Below are positions 15,201 through 24,177 of a stretch of DNA of 27,465 nucleotides, in pieces (position 1 is the stretch's first letter; each line of letters starts with the position of its first letter). Below the pieces are notes generated by a model. It did not search any database, was not told where the DNA came from, and saw nothing but the letters and a program-made list of their open reading frames with translations. The stretch covers positions 1 through 27,465 of the forward strand of contig SYHM01000168.1 of assembly GCA_005799205.1 (NCBI GenBank), written 5' to 3'. Made by a program: the position numbers and the translations under genes. Source of the stretch: Planctomycetia bacterium (lineage in GTDB: Bacteria; Planctomycetota; Phycisphaerae; Phycisphaerales; SM1A02).

Positions 15201-15719
15201 ATGCCCGCCAAGCCCCGCGAGATCGTCCTGCAGAGTTCCGTCTTTGCCGTCGAGAAACTCTCGATCGCCATTGGCGCTGGAGAGTGTGTCACAAGACACA
15301 TCGTCCGCCACCCAGGGGCAGTCTGCGTGTTGGCCGTGCTGCCTCACGATCAACTCGTCATGATCCGCAACTTTCGCGTTGCGACTGGTCAGTGGATGCA
15401 TGAATTCTGCGCGGGAAAACTCGAGCCGAACGAGGACCCGCACGACGCGGCGCGGCGCGAACTCATCGAAGAGACCGGCTATGACGCTGGAAAACTCGAA
15501 TCGCTCGGATCGTTTTACACATCGCCAGGGTTTACGGATGAGCTGATGCACGCGTTCGTCGCGCACGGCTTGCGGCACTGCGGATCCGCGCTGCAACCCG
15601 ATGAACGAATCGAGGTCGTTGTGCGAACCACAGCCGAGTTTGACGCGTTGGCACGATCGGGAGAGATTTGTGATGGCAAGACACTCGCCACCTACCTTCG
15701 CTGGCGGCTCTTGACCTGA
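15201..15719 (+). CDS. Nudix hydrolase, ADP-ribose pyrophosphatase-like
   Basis: This 172-residue cytoplasmic enzyme hydrolyses a nucleoside diphosphate linked to another group. The Nudix box is complete at about residues 72-94: G-x5-E-x7-REL-x-EE-x-GY. Upstream, the MIRNFRVATGQWMHEFCAGKLE stretch resembles the NudF/ADP-ribose pyrophosphatase subgroup (QYR…PAG..E), with Cys-Ala-Gly in place of Pro-Ala-Gly. FYTSPGFTDE follows, also typical of this group. The gene is divergent from mlaF with a 30-base gap. TATGAT at 15181-15186 could be a -10, but no -35 is evident. The family is sure, the exact substrate is not. Confidence 0.88.
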   Translation: MPAKPREIVLQSSVFAVEKLSIAIGAGECVTRHIVRHPGAVCVLAVLPHDQLVMIRNFRVATGQWMHEFCAGKLEPNEDPHDAARRELIEETGYDAGKLESLGSFYTSPGFTDELMHAFVAHGLRHCGSALQPDERIEVVVRTTAEFDALARSGEICDGKTLATYLRWRLLT

Positions 15720-15760
15720 GTTGATCAACCCGATGCGCTCCCTGCGGTACGCTCGAACAA

Positions 15761-16900
15761 ATGGGCGCACATGACCGTGAGTACTGGCGAGCACAGCCTT
15801 CACCATCGACTTCCATAGGTGGCGGGATTCGCTGGAGCGCGACAACCTGGCTGATCGCAGCGTGCATCGCGATCTTCGTCCTCGATGGATTCCTGCCCAG
15901 GCAGTGGGTGGTTGTTGGTTCGTCATGGCAACCTGGGGTGCCCGACTCGATCCAACAGCAGGTGTTGCAGGGAACTGCGCGCACGATGGTCCAGCGCATC
16001 GAGGCCGATCCATCCAAACTGGGTTCAACCACGCAGGGAGTCTTCCTTGTCAAGGATGATGGTTCACAGGCGATGCCGCTCGTCGCGGTCAATCAACTGC
16101 AGTCGACACCATATCTGCAGCGATGGCTTTACTTTTCAACTTCGACGGCGCTCTATTCGAGCATTCCGGGGATCGGCGTCAGCGGCCTTCAGGTGTGGAG
16201 GTTTCTCGGCTTTCAGTTCTGCCACGCGAGCCTCCAACACATTCTCTTCAACATGCTGGGGTTGTTTTTCTTCGGGCCAATCGTCGAGCGATATCTGGGC
16301 GTGAAGCGGTTTGCCGCGTTCTATCTGCTTTGCGGAATCGCCGGCGCGTTGCTGTATCTGCTGCTCAATTTCAGTGGCTTCTTGGTGAGCGCGGCAACGA
16401 ACGGGCGTGTGTTTATCCCTGGGCTGCTGTTTAACGATCCCGACATGCCGCTCGTGGGGGCGAGCGCTGGAGTCTTCGGAGTCCTCATCGCAGCAGCGCG
16501 ATTGGTCCCCGACGCTAAGGTGCTGCTCTTCTTCGTCATTCCGATGAAGCTCAAGACGCTTGCATACGGACTCGTGCTTGTTGCTGCGGCAAGCGTGCTC
16601 TTTCGGTGGAACAACGCTGGCGGCGAAGCGGCGCACCTTGGTGGGGCGATCGCAGGGTGGTACTTCATTCACAATCCTGAGCGACTTCGCAGCTTTTTCG
16701 ACCTTCTCGGCCGAGCCGATCCGACGAGTTCGTTTCATGCTGCGCGCCGGGTGCAGCGTGCCGGCCTGGGCGAGCGCACCGCACCATCGACCGCCGAGGT
16801 CGATCGCATTCTCGACAAAGTGCGCTCGTCTGGACTCGCATCGCTCAATGAAAGCGAGCGGCGCACGCTGCGCGACGCGACCCGTTACGGCAACGGATAG
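15761..16900 (+). CDS. Rhomboid-family intramembrane serine protease with C-terminal DUF6576-like tail
   Basis: This 379-residue integral membrane protease cleaves transmembrane segments of other proteins. The first helix is near residues 30-46, followed by a ~90-residue extracytoplasmic stretch. The core contains the conserved HASLQHILFNMLGLFFFGP, the catalytic Ser in GASAGVFG, and the catalytic His in AHLGGAIAGW. The catalytic Ser-His dyad is therefore intact. The C-terminal ~60 residues (VDRILDKVRSSGLASLNESERRTL) match the small cytoplasmic helical tail seen on many planctomycete and Bacteroidetes rhomboids. The tgt gene begins two bases after its stop, suggesting co-transcription. Substrates are unknown. 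Confidence 0.92.
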   Translation: MGAHDREYWRAQPSPSTSIGGGIRWSATTWLIAACIAIFVLDGFLPRQWVVVGSSWQPGVPDSIQQQVLQGTARTMVQRIEADPSKLGSTTQGVFLVKDDGSQAMPLVAVNQLQSTPYLQRWLYFSTSTALYSSIPGIGVSGLQVWRFLGFQFCHASLQHILFNMLGLFFFGPIVERYLGVKRFAAFYLLCGIAGALLYLLLNFSGFLVSAATNGRVFIPGLLFNDPDMPLVGASAGVFGVLIAAARLVPDAKVLLFFVIPMKLKTLAYGLVLVAAASVLFRWNNAGGEAAHLGGAIAGWYFIHNPERLRSFFDLLGRADPTSSFHAARRVQRAGLGERTAPSTAEVDRILDKVRSSGLASLNESERRTLRDATRYGNG

Positions 16901-16902
16901 AT

Positions 16903-18081
16903 ATGTCGAGCGGCGCATTCGGATTCGAGGTTCTCTCGAGGCATGCCTCGTCACACGCTCGACGGGGCCGCGTGACAACCCTGCACGGGTCCTTTGACAC
17001 TCCCGCATTCATGCCCGTGGCAACCGCGGCAGCAATGAAGGGATTGACGCCGGCGCAAGTTCGCGCGACCGGCAGTCAGTGCATTCTCAATAACGCCTTT
17101 CACCTTCTCTTGCGTCCAGGCCATGAGCGAATCGCGCAACTCGGTGGAGTTCACCGATTCATGCGCTGGAACGGACCAATCCTCACAGACTCTGGAGGAT
17201 TTCAAGCCTTCTCGATGGCGCAGATCAATCGCATCAACGAGGATGGTGTCACATTTCAGTCGTTTGTGGATGGCAAGTCGATTCATCTCGGACCTGAGTC
17301 GAGCATGGTGGTTCAGCAGGCGCTTGGCGCGGACATCGCGATGGCCTTTGATGACTGCCCGCCAGCAGGGGATGCCATCGCCCCCACACTGCGACGAGCG
17401 CGCACCCTTGAGGCGAAGGATCGAACCCTCCGCTGGCTTGCGCGATGCGTCAAGGGACACACGCGTGCAGATCAGGCACTCTTTGGCATCGTGCAAGGGG
17501 GCACTGAACTCGATCTTCGAACCGCATCCGTTGACGCGACCTGCGCCTTCGACTTGCCCGGATATGCCATCGGCGGCGTGGCGGTCGGAGAGGGGGCTGA
17601 CGCGATCGAGGCGGTTGTTCGACACACAGCGCCACTGCTTCCGTTCGATCGACCGCGCTATCTGATGGGGGTTGGATACCCCCGCGACATTGTGGTGGCG
17701 GTCGAGAGCGGGGTCGACATGTTTGACTGCGTGCTCCCGACGCGCAATGGTCGCAACGGGATGGCATTCACCCGCGATGGGGCGCTTCGACTTCGCAACG
17801 CGATTCACTGCGATGATCATCAGCCGATCGAGCGCGACTGCGACTGCGAGACCTGTTCGGGGGGCTTTTCGCGCGCCTATCTGCGCCATCTCTTCGTGGC
17901 TGGCGAAATGCTCGGCCCCACGCTCGTGTCGGTGCACAACATTCGGCTCTTTCAACGGCTGCTACTGGACATTCGGCGCGCAATCGACGAAGATACGTGG
18001 CTTCACTTCCGCCGATCATGGCCCTGTACTTCACAGGATCGCGACGGCTCGCCTGACCTCAACGGAGTCTCGGATGACTGA
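16903..18081 (+). CDS. tgt: tRNA-guanine transglycosylase (queuine tRNA-ribosyltransferase)
   Basis: Tgt exchanges guanine-34 of Asp, Asn, His and Tyr tRNAs for a queuosine precursor. The 392-residue protein has D96 in TDSGGFQ, AFDDCPP for base recognition, GIVQGG, YAIGGVAVGE, and the nucleophile D275 in DMFDCVLPTRNGRNG. Zinc ligands are C313, C315, C318 (CDCETC) and H345. The ATG lies two bases after the rhomboid stop. The end overlaps the yajC start by eight bases. Tgt-YajC-SecD-SecF is a widely conserved order, so position and sequence agree. The last ~20 residues are a short extra tail. Confidence 0.97.
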   Translation: MSSGAFGFEVLSRHASSHARRGRVTTLHGSFDTPAFMPVATAAAMKGLTPAQVRATGSQCILNNAFHLLLRPGHERIAQLGGVHRFMRWNGPILTDSGGFQAFSMAQINRINEDGVTFQSFVDGKSIHLGPESSMVVQQALGADIAMAFDDCPPAGDAIAPTLRRARTLEAKDRTLRWLARCVKGHTRADQALFGIVQGGTELDLRTASVDATCAFDLPGYAIGGVAVGEGADAIEAVVRHTAPLLPFDRPRYLMGVGYPRDIVVAVESGVDMFDCVLPTRNGRNGMAFTRDGALRLRNAIHCDDHQPIERDCDCETCSGGFSRAYLRHLFVAGEMLGPTLVSVHNIRLFQRLLLDIRRAIDEDTWLHFRRSWPCTSQDRDGSPDLNGVSDD

Positions 18082-18517
18082 ACTCGTCTGCCCATCGATC
18101 CTGCTCGCACCATCTCTCGCATCGATGCAAGAGGCGCCTCCTCTTGCTGGCGCACCTGCTGCGACGACGACGGCAGTCGCGGGTGAGGCAGCGCAGGTGC
18201 CCGCTGGAGGTGCGCGTCCCGCCGGCGATCCGTTCGGGATGATCTGGATGCTCATCCCTTTTGTGGTGATCATGGTTCTCGTGTCGGTGATGGGGCAGCG
18301 GCGAGAAAAGAAGAAGCGAAACGCGCTGATGGCGTCGATCAAGAAACACGACTCAGTACAGACGGCGGGCGGCATCATCGGCGCCGTCGTCGAAATCAAA
18401 GACGACACAATCATTCTGAAGATCGATGAGAACTCGAATGTGCGAATGACCTTTGCAAAGAGTTCGATTGTGCAAGTTCTCGACTCCGGGTCTGAAGTGC
18501 AGGGCATCCGTTCATGA
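18074..18517 (+). CDS. yajC: YajC, Sec translocase accessory subunit
   Basis: This is a 147-residue single-pass membrane protein associated with SecDF. After an N-terminal stretch rich in Ala/Pro (about residues 1-52) comes the transmembrane helix (MIWMLIPFVVIMVLVSVMG, about 56-74). The hallmark basic segment QRREKKKRNALMASIKKHD follows, then a small beta domain with QTAGGIIGAVVEIKDDTIILKI. The Ala/Pro-rich N-terminus is longer than in E. coli YajC. The start at 18074 was chosen because GGAG (18064-18067) lies six bases upstream. The gene overlaps tgt by eight bases and secDF by four (ATGA). Confidence 0.95.
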   Translation: MTELVCPSILLAPSLASMQEAPPLAGAPAATTTAVAGEAAQVPAGGARPAGDPFGMIWMLIPFVVIMVLVSVMGQRREKKKRNALMASIKKHDSVQTAGGIIGAVVEIKDDTIILKIDENSNVRMTFAKSSIVQVLDSGSEVQGIRS

Positions 18518-21500
18518 ACATTCGAATTCTTCCCCGTCTGACCTTTGCGATCCTCGTCATCGGATTCTGCATCTGGCAGCTCTTTCCACTCGACAAGAGT
18601 GTGCGCCTCGGCAAGGATCTTCGCGGTGGCGTGAGCATGATTTACTCGGTCGCGATGCCCGCGCAAGGCGACTCGCAGCGAGTGCTTGCGCAGGTCGTTG
18701 ACTCGCTGAAGCGTCGCGTGAATCCGCAAGGGGTGCTCGACATTTCACTCCAGCCCCAGGGACTCGATCGCATCGAAGTCGTCATGCCACTTCCATCGGC
18801 GGATGTTCGCGCCCTTGGCGATGCGTATCGCGCAGAGCTCGCGACACTCGGATCGACCCTCACAATCACAGGCCACGAACTCGACGAAGCGCTTGCGAAG
18901 AATCGTGCAGTCGATCTTGCGCCATTGAGTGCCGCCGAGGGTGCGACTCCTGCGGCTGGGTCGCGGCGAGAACTCCTCACGAAACTGCAGCAATCATTCA
19001 ATGATGCCACGGCAGCACGAACCGAGTATCAGGATGCGCTTGCCGCGAACGCTGCGCCAGAGCAGACTGCCGCGATTGAGCTTCGAATTGCTCGCAGCGA
19101 GCTCGCAGAACAGCAGATTCGAGAGACGATCCGCCAAACCAACATCGATGAGGCACGGCTCAAGCGCGCACTGTCGCTTTCCGCTGATGCCCCCTTCCTG
19201 CGTGATGACAAGGGGCGAATCCAAACCGGCGCTGATGGCGAGCGGCAGCGGGGGACCGCTCCGCGCGATGCCGAACTCGCTGAACTCACTCGGCAGATTC
19301 CTGATGCCGCCGCGCAGATCGCGGCGCTTGCAGCGACTCAGCATGCCTATGCGAGCAAGGTGACTGGGTACGACGACCCGGAAGATCTCAAGCGCCTGCT
19401 TCGGGGTGCTGGAGTTCTTGAGTTTCACATCGCGGTCAGCGCCTCCGCAGCCGAGGGAGTCAACCCCGAGGAGATGCGCAAGCAGCTCACCGAGCGCGGT
19501 CCAGATGGCACCGATTCGACCATCGCCCGCTGGTATCCGATTAACGACCCCAAGCAGTGGGCCGACACCACAGCAGCGACTGAAGCGTTTCTTGCAGACC
19601 CAGCGACCTATCTCAAGGGTCGCGACCTCGTTGCGACGAAGTACAACGGAACACCTTATGTGCTTCTGTACATCACGCAGGCGATGAGCCTCGACCACCT
19701 CGGTGGTCGGCAGTGGGCAATGAAGAATGTCTTCCCAAGCCAAGATGAGATGGGAAGAACCTCAGTTGCGTTCCAGCTTGATGCTGCTGGCGGCATGCTG
19801 ATGGGGCAACTCACCGGAGCGAATGTCGGTCGACCAATGGGAATCGTGCTTGACGGGCAGCTCTTTTCGGCGCCTGGCCTTCAGTCACAGATTTCGAATA
19901 ACGGACACATTGTTGGTTCGTTCACGCAAGATGAGATTGCGTATCTCATTCGTGTGCTGCAAGGAGGCGAACTTGAGGCCAAGCTCCATCCAGAGCCGAT
20001 ATCAGTAAGCATTCTTGGGCCTGCGCTGGGGACCGAAAACCTCACCCGCGGACTCTGGGCCGTCGTCATCGCCAGCCTCGGAACAGCAGTCATGATGCTG
20101 CTCTACTACTTCGGTGCTGGACTCATCGCAGACTTCGCAATCCTGCTGAATGTCGCAATGATCTTCGGGATCATGGCTGGGATCGACGGTTCATTCACAC
20201 TGCCTGGACTTGCCGGGATTGCGCTCAGTGTTGGAATGGCGGTCGATGCAAATGTGCTCATCTATGAGCGCACCCGTGAAGAACTCGTCGATCGTGGCGA
20301 ACCGCTCAAGACTGCGATCGACCTCGGGTTCTCGCGCGCATTTGCCGCGATCGTCGACGGCAATGTCACCAACCTCATTGCTTGTGTGGTCCTTTACAAG
20401 ACTGCGGCAACTGAGGTCAAGGGTTTCGCGCTCACCATGACCATCGGCGTGCTCACGACGCTCTTTACGGCACTGTTTTGCACCCGAATCATCTTCGCGA
20501 TCCTCATTAAGTGGTTCGGCATGAAGCGACTGCCGATGCTTCCAACCGTCTTCCCTGGCGTGATGAAACTGCTGCGCCCCAACGTCGATTGGCTCGCGCA
20601 GCGGTGGGTTTGGTGGACTGGCGCCATCGCGATTTCGGCAGCATCGCTGCTCTTGGTCGCCTCGGTCGGAAGAGAGATTCTTGAGACGGAGTTCCGTGGT
20701 GGAGTCACCATGACGCTGATGACGCGCAAGGCGCTTCCAGGCGAACCCGCCTCTACGAGTGGGAGATTGCTGCTCTCACGTGAAGGGGTCGAAACAACCC
20801 TGCACACCATCGGAAACGCTGCTGAATCGCCAGCACTTCGTGAATTGAGATCTGCCAATGTGCTAACGGTCGGTGAGACCACCGCCGAGGGGGCATCGAC
20901 AGGATTCCAAGTCAAAGTCGGAAATCCAGCGACCCTGACTTCTGATCAGACGGTCACCGAAGACCTCGTCGCGGCAGTCGCGGGGGCCTTTGCGAACTCG
21001 CTCGACATCGTGCAACCGGTGACATTCACTGGGTGGGACGATCCTGAAGGCGCGCTGTTCACTCAGGCGATCACCAGTGACACCGTTGGGGGCGCCATTG
21101 GCCGCCCAGAGGTCAAAGATTCCGCTCGGGACTTCGCTGGAGGCGTGGTGGTGGTGCTAAATGATCTGACCCCCCCGATCTCAATCGAAGATGCACAGGG
21201 GCGAATCGCGCGAATGGGACGCCAACCAGACTTTTCGGCGGTCAGTTCCCGTCCACTCCAGGTGGTCGGAGTGCAACTTGCCGATCCGGCAAACCCATCC
21301 AAGGGATGGAAGTCCTTGGCGGTCATGATCACCGAGCCAACGGCGCTGCTCTCAAAGGTTGATGCCGCAACGTGGGAACGGGTGGTGGCCAAGCCAAGTT
21401 GGAAGCTCATTCAGGCGGCGTTTACCTCGAAGATGAGCCTCGACCAGGTCAACAGTTTCTCGCCAAAAGTGGCTGAAAACCTTGCTGCGAGCGCAATCGT

Positions 21501-22071
21501 GGCGATCGTGGTGAGCCTCATCGGGATGATCCTGTACATCTGGCTGCGCTTCTCGAATCTTCGCTACTCGCTGGCGACGATCGTGGCGGTCTCATTCAAT
21601 GTGCTCGTCTGCCTCGGGGCGCTTGCCCTCAGCCTGCGGATGAGCGGGTCCCAGATCGCGTCGTGGACTGGCATTCAAGAGTTTCGAATAGATCTCAATG
21701 TTATTGCCGGCCTTTTGACGATCATTGGATACTCCTTGAACGACACAATCGTCATCCTCGACCGCATCCGAGAGAACAAGGGCAAGCTTGCCCACGCTTC
21801 ATGGACTCACATCAATGATGCGATCAACCAGACATTTAGCCGCACGATCATGACAGGTGGAAGCACCTTCTTGAGTGCCTGCGTCCTGTACTACTGGGGA
21901 GGACCTGCGATCCAACCCTTCGCGTTTACTTTCATCGTTGGCCTCGTCGCGGGAACGATCAGTTCGGTTGTGATTGCTGCTCCGATGACGTATGTCGCGC
22001 AGCACTCCCATCCATCGACTGATCGCTCGCGCGCGGGCTCCGGAGAGGTCGTCACCCCGACTCCGGTCTGA
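18514..22071 (+). CDS. secDF: Fused SecD-SecF protein-export membrane protein
   Basis: This 1185-residue fusion uses the proton gradient to complete Sec-dependent export. The SecD half (about residues 1-690) has the first helix at 10-24, GKDLRGGVSM near 33-42, and five C-terminal helices (about 510-665) with LSVGMAVDANVLIYERTREE. The SecF half (about 690-1185) begins with a helix near 700, then FRGGVTMTL, a periplasmic domain, and a second helix bundle with GYSLNDTIVILDRIREN. In the first periplasmic domain of SecD there is a charged helical insertion at about 140-290, rich in Gln, Ala, Glu and Arg, probably a coiled coil. This is unlike standard SecD. Start overlaps yajC as ATGA. Single-chain SecDF occurs in several phyla, including planctomycetes and Firmicutes. 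Confidence 0.96.
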   Translation: MNIRILPRLTFAILVIGFCIWQLFPLDKSVRLGKDLRGGVSMIYSVAMPAQGDSQRVLAQVVDSLKRRVNPQGVLDISLQPQGLDRIEVVMPLPSADVRALGDAYRAELATLGSTLTITGHELDEALAKNRAVDLAPLSAAEGATPAAGSRRELLTKLQQSFNDATAARTEYQDALAANAAPEQTAAIELRIARSELAEQQIRETIRQTNIDEARLKRALSLSADAPFLRDDKGRIQTGADGERQRGTAPRDAELAELTRQIPDAAAQIAALAATQHAYASKVTGYDDPEDLKRLLRGAGVLEFHIAVSASAAEGVNPEEMRKQLTERGPDGTDSTIARWYPINDPKQWADTTAATEAFLADPATYLKGRDLVATKYNGTPYVLLYITQAMSLDHLGGRQWAMKNVFPSQDEMGRTSVAFQLDAAGGMLMGQLTGANVGRPMGIVLDGQLFSAPGLQSQISNNGHIVGSFTQDEIAYLIRVLQGGELEAKLHPEPISVSILGPALGTENLTRGLWAVVIASLGTAVMMLLYYFGAGLIADFAILLNVAMIFGIMAGIDGSFTLPGLAGIALSVGMAVDANVLIYERTREELVDRGEPLKTAIDLGFSRAFAAIVDGNVTNLIACVVLYKTAATEVKGFALTMTIGVLTTLFTALFCTRIIFAILIKWFGMKRLPMLPTVFPGVMKLLRPNVDWLAQRWVWWTGAIAISAASLLLVASVGREILETEFRGGVTMTLMTRKALPGEPASTSGRLLLSREGVETTLHTIGNAAESPALRELRSANVLTVGETTAEGASTGFQVKVGNPATLTSDQTVTEDLVAAVAGAFANSLDIVQPVTFTGWDDPEGALFTQAITSDTVGGAIGRPEVKDSARDFAGGVVVVLNDLTPPISIEDAQGRIARMGRQPDFSAVSSRPLQVVGVQLADPANPSKGWKSLAVMITEPTALLSKVDAATWERVVAKPSWKLIQAAFTSKMSLDQVNSFSPKVAENLAASAIVAIVVSLIGMILYIWLRFSNLRYSLATIVAVSFNVLVCLGALALSLRMSGSQIASWTGIQEFRIDLNVIAGLLTIIGYSLNDTIVILDRIRENKGKLAHASWTHINDAINQTFSRTIMTGGSTFLSACVLYYWGGPAIQPFAFTFIVGLVAGTISSVVIAAPMTYVAQHSHPSTDRSRAGSGEVVTPTPV

Positions 22072-22106
22072 TTTCACGGACGGTTCTTCTTACCACTTTT
22101 TTCTCT

Positions 22107-22122
22107 TGGACATGGAGGTCCA
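22107..22122 (+). promoter_or_regulatory. Strong Shine-Dalgarno of the LysM gene inside a small hairpin
   Basis: GGAGG (22114-22118) lies six bases before the ATG at 22125. It is flanked by TGGAC (22107-22111) and GTCCA (22118-22122), so it occupies the loop and edge of a 5-base-pair hairpin. The ribosome binding site itself is clear. Any regulation by the hairpin is speculative. Confidence 0.5.
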
Positions 22123-22124
22123 CA

Positions 22125-22952
22125 ATGACTCGCGGAGCTAAGATCGTTGTCTTTTCTATCGTCGGCCTGTTTGTACTTGCAGGGATGTACTTCACATTCT
22201 TCGCCCCAGCGGTTCCGAGCGAACCACTTGCAGACACAACCCCAACAGTGAGTGAGAGCGAAGCGCTCACGCTTGCACCGGGTGACTCTCCCGCATTTGC
22301 ACCGACTGCGTTTGGCGTCGTCAACGACCCAACAGCAGTGCCGGCGGCGCAGGCAGTCACGACGGGGTTCCCCGTGAGCGCGGACACTGCATTTGCACCG
22401 AGCACGACCCCAACTGCCCCCTCATGGAATGTCAACCCAGAGGTACCAGCCGTCGTTCCACCAGTGACTGTGACCGTCTCGGAACCAGCAGTTCAGGGCA
22501 CCGAGGTTGTCACCAACTCTCCAGCACCGAAAGTTGTCGAAAAGACGGTGGCCAAGGCGACGAACTACACCTCGTACACCGTCGTGTCGGGCGACACACT
22601 CAGCAGCATCGCTGGAGTGTGGTTTCGTGATACCAGCAAGTGGCAACTCATCGCCGACGCGAATCCAGGCCTCAAGCCATCAACATTGAAGGTTGGGCAG
22701 AAGATCAACTTGCCTGCGAAGTCGGGAAAGGCCGCTGCGCAGACCGCCTCGTCCGTGAAGGCGAATCCAGCTCTTTCGACTGGGGACCAGCATGTCGTTG
22801 CCTCTGGTGAGACACTCGCATCCATCTCTGATAAGGCGTACGGCAATCGGAACAACTGGAAGCGCATCTATGAAGCGAACAAGGGAGTCATCGGAAGCGA
22901 TCCAAGCCGCCTCAAGGTTGGAATGAAGCTCACGATCCCTGCAAAGAGCTGA
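22125..22952 (+). CDS. Membrane-anchored protein with two LysM domains
   Basis: This 275-residue protein has a hydrophobic segment at about residues 7-28 (signal anchor or uncleaved signal peptide). A Pro/Thr/Val/Ala-rich low-complexity linker follows (about 30-145). Two LysM domains come next, at about 148-198 (TVVSGDTLSSIA … VGQKINLPAKS) and about 222-274 (VVASGETLASIS … VGMKLTIPAKS). LysM binds N-acetylglucosamine polymers such as peptidoglycan, so the protein likely attaches to the cell wall. No enzymatic domain is present. It follows secDF by 53 bases and is closed by a strong terminator. GGAGG six bases before the ATG suggests good expression. Confidence 0.88.
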   Translation: MTRGAKIVVFSIVGLFVLAGMYFTFFAPAVPSEPLADTTPTVSESEALTLAPGDSPAFAPTAFGVVNDPTAVPAAQAVTTGFPVSADTAFAPSTTPTAPSWNVNPEVPAVVPPVTVTVSEPAVQGTEVVTNSPAPKVVEKTVAKATNYTSYTVVSGDTLSSIAGVWFRDTSKWQLIADANPGLKPSTLKVGQKINLPAKSGKAAAQTASSVKANPALSTGDQHVVASGETLASISDKAYGNRNNWKRIYEANKGVIGSDPSRLKVGMKLTIPAKS

Positions 22953-22980
22953 GCCCTCGACGCGTTCAATCAACCCACGC

Positions 22981-23015
22981 AACTCCTCGGTGACGAAAGT
23001 CGCCGAGGAGTTTTT
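22981..23015 (+). terminator. Intrinsic terminator after the LysM gene
   Basis: A 14-base-pair stem (22981-22994 with 22999-23012, one G-T wobble) closes on a GAAA tetraloop and runs into TTTTT at 23011-23015. This is the best-formed terminator in the window. It ends the transcript that includes the LysM gene and probably secDF. Confidence 0.92.
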
Positions 23016-23050
23016 CATTGGCTCGCAATGAGTGCTATCGTCCCGACTCC

Positions 23051-24076
23051 ATGAAGTACACCGCTGTTCTCGTTCCTGGCGATGGAATCGGCCCCGAAGT
23101 CGCGCACGCGACTTGCAGCATTCTCAAGGCTGCCAATGCACCCATCGACTGGGTGCACTGTCTTGCAGGAGTCGCCGCACTCGACGCAGGAGAGAAAGAA
23201 TTGCTTCCCGCTGCGACGGTTGCCGCGATCCGAGAACACAAGGTTGCTCTCAAGGGTCCGTGCACGACACCCGTCGGAGGGGGGTTCTCATCGGTCAATG
23301 TCGCGATGCGCAAGACGCTTGATTTGTACGGCGCAGTCAGGCCTGTGCGCTCGCTCGTAGGTGTCCCAACGCGGTTCGACAATGTCGATCTCGTCGTCGT
23401 GCGCGAAAACACCGAGGGCCTCTACGCGGGGATCGAGAACGAAATCACCAAGGGAGTTGTGACGAGCGTGAAGGTTGCGACGCGCGAGGCGTGTCTACGA
23501 ATCGCAGAGTTCGCATTTCAGTATGCCGCTCATCGAAATCGCAAGAAGGTGTCGGTCTTTCATAAGGCGAACATCATGAAACTCTCGGATGGCATGTTCA
23601 TTCGCTGCGCGCGCGAGGTGCACGATGCGAAGTTTCCGAACATCGCCTACGAGGAACTCATCATCGATGCGGCGTGCATGCGCCTCGTGCAGGATCCCAC
23701 GCGCTTTGATGTCCTCTTGATGGAGAACCTCTACGGCGATGTCATCAGCGATCTCTGCGCAGGTCTCGTCGGCGGACTCGGCCTCGTCCCAGGGGCAAAC
23801 TTGGGAGAGCACGCGGCGATCTTTGAAGCGGTCCACGGCAGCGCTCCAGACATCGCAGGGCAGGGGATCGCCAATCCACTCGCGCTCACGATGAGCGCTG
23901 TCATGATGCTCAATTACATCGCCGAGATGCACGGCGACGGGGCGCTTGCAGCGACAGCCACGCGAATTCGCACTGCGTACGACCTCGCCCTGCGCGACGG
24001 GTGCAAGACACGCGATCTCGGCGGGACACTCACAACGAGCCAGTTTGCCGATGCGGTCATCGCCCGTCTCGGATAG
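23051..24076 (+). CDS. Isocitrate dehydrogenase, NAD-dependent type
   Basis: This 341-residue enzyme belongs to the isocitrate/isopropylmalate dehydrogenase family and oxidatively decarboxylates isocitrate to 2-oxoglutarate. It shows GDGIGPEV near the N-terminus, the substrate-binding SSVNVAMRK (about residues 80-88), RENTEGLYAGIE (118-129), HKANIMKLSDG (171-181), NLYGDVISD (226-234) and EAVHGSAPDIAG (259-270). The RENTEGLYAGIE form favours isocitrate over isopropylmalate, where the segment is usually ELTGG-like. Length and motifs fit the short NAD-type enzymes; homoisocitrate dehydrogenase is a less likely alternative. I start at the ATG 23051. A TTG at 23018 directly abuts the preceding terminator. 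No clear promoter or Shine-Dalgarno is visible. Confidence 0.88.
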   Translation: MKYTAVLVPGDGIGPEVAHATCSILKAANAPIDWVHCLAGVAALDAGEKELLPAATVAAIREHKVALKGPCTTPVGGGFSSVNVAMRKTLDLYGAVRPVRSLVGVPTRFDNVDLVVVRENTEGLYAGIENEITKGVVTSVKVATREACLRIAEFAFQYAAHRNRKKVSVFHKANIMKLSDGMFIRCAREVHDAKFPNIAYEELIIDAACMRLVQDPTRFDVLLMENLYGDVISDLCAGLVGGLGLVPGANLGEHAAIFEAVHGSAPDIAGQGIANPLALTMSAVMMLNYIAEMHGDGALAATATRIRTAYDLALRDGCKTRDLGGTLTTSQFADAVIARLG

Positions 24077-24142
24077 GAGCGGTGTCGCTCTCGAGAGGCG
24101 AGACGCGGCTCAGATTCTGCGGACGAATGTTCTGAATTTGTT

Positions 24143-24170
24143 TTGACACAAGTGCAGAATCAACCATAAT
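24143..24170 (+). promoter_or_regulatory. Sigma70-like promoter of the RCC1/FG-GAP gene
   Basis: TTGACA (24143-24148) and CATAAT (24165-24170) are spaced by 16 bases. The expected start of transcription, about 24177, coincides with the ATG at 24178, so the mRNA would be leaderless or nearly so. No Shine-Dalgarno precedes the ATG. The rest of the 24077-24177 gap holds a weak GAGCG/CGCTC hairpin (24077-24090) and no clear terminator. Confidence 0.6.
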
Positions 24171-24177
24171 CGGCCGC

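Noticed and set aside
15180..17008. Long minus-strand frames opposite the Nudix and rhomboid genes (282 and 290 codons)
   Set aside because: The plus-strand frames carry complete Nudix and rhomboid motifs. The opposite translations are Arg/Ser-rich with no domain.
16951..17955. 334-codon open frame on the minus strand
   Set aside because: It lies wholly opposite tgt, which has every catalytic and zinc residue. The translation has no recognisable domain and fits the shadow frames expected in GC-rich DNA.
24077..24110. Hairpin-like sequence after the isocitrate dehydrogenase gene
   Set aside because: The GAGCG/CGCTC stem is only five base pairs with no T tract, and the adjacent CTCTCGAGAG palindrome does not form a longer stem. 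It is not enough to call a terminator.
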